Positions 63,332 to 64,000 of a stretch of DNA of 64,000 nucleotides are shown here, in pieces. This DNA comes from an uncultured Oscillibacter sp. (lineage in GTDB: Bacteria; Bacillota; Clostridia; Oscillospirales; Oscillospiraceae), in contig CAJTZL010000004.1 of the NCBI GenBank assembly GCA_910583695.1, positions 26,336 through 90,335 of the forward strand, given 5' to 3'. The notes below the pieces were generated by a model. The model saw only the letters and a list, made by a program, of their open reading frames with translations, did not search any database and had not been told where the DNA came from. Position 1 is the stretch's first letter. Every line of letters starts with the position of its first letter. A program made the position numbers and the translations under genes.

Positions 63332-63592
63332 ATGCTTAAGGGATTTATCTCCTTTCGGGAAGGTAAGATTCCGTTTGTAGTAAAAAACTACCATATGGAA
63401 TTATTTACAGATGATAACGATCTCTTAAAAAATTTTGTGAAAGAATATAATCTGGAAGATAACTATATTCTTGAAGGGTAGTGTTTTAGTAATGGCTTTC
63501 AGGGACAAAAAGCTACATTTTTAGTCGAACAGTCTATGGGAAGCTCATGCTATTTGCGTTGCTATATCATCCATATGAATGCCTCCTATTAG
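63332..63592 (+). pseudogene. ORF interrupted by one in-frame TAG
   Basis: The ATG at 63332 opens a 49-codon frame (MLKGFISFREGKIPFVVKNY...DNYILEG) ended by TAG at 63479-63481. The same frame continues for 36 more codons (CFSNGFQGQKATFLVEQSMG...) to a second TAG at 63590-63592. The join reads smoothly, so it is probably one protein broken by a point mutation. It reminds me of the N-terminal part of ApeA/HEPN-type proteins, but I cannot verify that. The protein is also cut short at the C-terminus. AT-rich, part of the mobile remnant. Confidence 0.6.
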
Positions 63593-63660
63593 GAACGCTG
63601 TAATATCAAGGCTTTTCGGAGCCTACACCCACAAAAAAATTTAATCAGAGCTATCACATT

Positions 63661-63706
63661 ACGCAAAAAGCCGTCCGGCATGAAAAAACGGGCGGCTTTT
63701 TTGCGT
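63661..63706 (+). terminator. Terminator at the end of the AT-rich remnant
   Basis: Stem 63661-63677 with 63689-63706 (GC-rich core GCCGTCCG/CGGGCGGC with one G-T pair), A-rich loop, then T-run. Confidence 0.75.
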
Positions 63707-63748
63707 GGATAGCCGGGAGGGAGGCGAAAAAATAGTAACAAACTTTTA

Positions 63749-63763
63749 GCACAAGATTTGTGC
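63749..63763. promoter_or_regulatory. Small palindrome upstream of the right-edge gene
   Basis: GCACAA-GAT-TTGTGC, perfect 6-bp arms with a 3-base centre, 33 bp before the next start codon: a possible operator. Confidence 0.4.
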
Positions 63764-63795
63764 AACATTCACGAAATTAAAAAAGGAGGTAACGA

Positions 63796-64000
63796 ATGGC
63801 AGACGAAAAATTAAACGTGAGCCCGGAGGAAAATCCCCAGCCCAGCTTGTTCGATGCCGGCCCGGAGGGTGCTCCTGCCCAGGACGCTCCCACCCCGGAG
63901 CCCCCGGCCCCGGAGAACGCCCCCGAGCAGACTGGCGGCGAACCACCCGCCCAGGATGCCCCGGCTGGTGCTCCCGGCGAGGTGAGTGTATCCGCTGACC
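63796..64000 (+). CDS. Pro/Ala-rich protein, N-terminal part only
   Basis: A frame opening MADEKLNVSPEENPQPSLFD at 63796, six bases after AGGAGG, and continuing past the window edge. The 68 visible residues are low-complexity (Pro, Ala, Glu, Gly; PTPEPPAPENAPEQ), with no signal peptide. Composition and high GC differ sharply from the AT-rich remnant just before it. Proteins with such starts occur in conjugative elements and phages, but nothing here fixes a function. Confidence 0.65.
   Translation, partial: MADEKLNVSPEENPQPSLFDAGPEGAPAQDAPTPEPPAPENAPEQTGGEPPAQDAPAGAPGEVSVSAD

Noticed and set aside
62478..64000. Attachment-site duplication of the tRNA-Gln 3' end
   Set aside because: I looked for a second copy of the T-arm/acceptor sequence to the right and saw none within the window; serine recombinases also seldom use tRNA genes.

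Overview
The window is about 62% GC and looks like chromosome from an anaerobic, spore-forming, chemotactic clostridium of the Oscillospiraceae type (Oscillibacter/Dysosmobacter/Lawsonibacter-like; the genus is an inference from gene content and GC). The signs are an Rnf ion-pumping complex, the oxygen-sensitive ribonucleotide reductase NrdDG, pyruvate phosphate dikinase, an alpha/beta spore protein (SASP), dipicolinate synthase DpaAB, and genes packed in short units with ATGA or GTGA overlaps. Most promoters visible are good sigma-A types with 17-bp spacers, and most units end in GC-rich hairpins.

Layout. 1-5157 (minus): rnfC-D-G-E-A-B, cut by the left edge. 5251-8656: a racemase-like gene, an unknown 304-aa protein and a SpoVB-like flippase. 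8751-10602: a KdpD/KdpE-like two-component pair without pump genes nearby. 10750-14536: nrdD-nrdG behind a promoter with a NrdR-box pair, then an XRE regulator and a DUF1622 membrane protein. 14589-17564 (minus): a lipoprotein solute-binding protein followed by a chemoreceptor. 17711-19562: spore genes (SASP; dpaA-dpaB). 19693-26337: a HAD phosphatase, DUF3795, CCA transferase, a TmrB-like kinase, murC, a YbaK-like editing protein and a possible nuclease-fold protein. 26491-32259 (minus): ppdK, then cyuA with a dicarboxylate/amino-acid symporter. 32321-35884 (plus): type II pantothenate kinase, DUF5655-like, nucleotidyltransferase, SGNH hydrolase.

35889-40824 (minus): a 2-hydroxyacyl-CoA dehydratase activase-like system split over two genes, with a flavodoxin-fold reductase. 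40883-42147: queH and two small genes. 42162-46928 (minus): pheB-hom-lysC-ACT-UPF0210 (aspartate-family amino acids). 47150-49678: a polar amino-acid ABC transporter. 49685-51555 (minus): upp, tsaB, tsaE. 51572-54466: an FtsW/RodA protein, a HEAT-like protein and a surface-layer-type protein. 54773-59449: DHFR, AraC regulator plus MATE pump, a half-size EamA transporter behind a structured leader and terminator, and a second AraC regulator. 59575-59723: a self-contained unit for a 19-residue hydrophobic peptide. 59730-62305: a D-2-hydroxyacid dehydrogenase and a COG2509-type flavoprotein. 62428-64000: tRNA-Gln(CUG), then about 1.2 kb of AT-rich decayed mobile DNA (serine-recombinase pieces, a TAG-interrupted ORF), then the start of a Pro/Ala-rich protein cut by the right edge.

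How the genes fit together: Rnf links ferredoxin oxidation to NAD reduction and ion pumping. PPDK, cysteine desulfidase, the symporter, the ABC importer and the activase-like system suit a cell that lives by fermenting amino and organic acids. NrdDG, murC, lysC/hom, upp, tsaBE and the CCA enzyme are housekeeping. The best leads for something new are the 19-aa peptide unit, the EamA leader (a possible guanidine-type riboswitch), the split activase with its flavodoxin partner, and the binding-protein/chemoreceptor pair.
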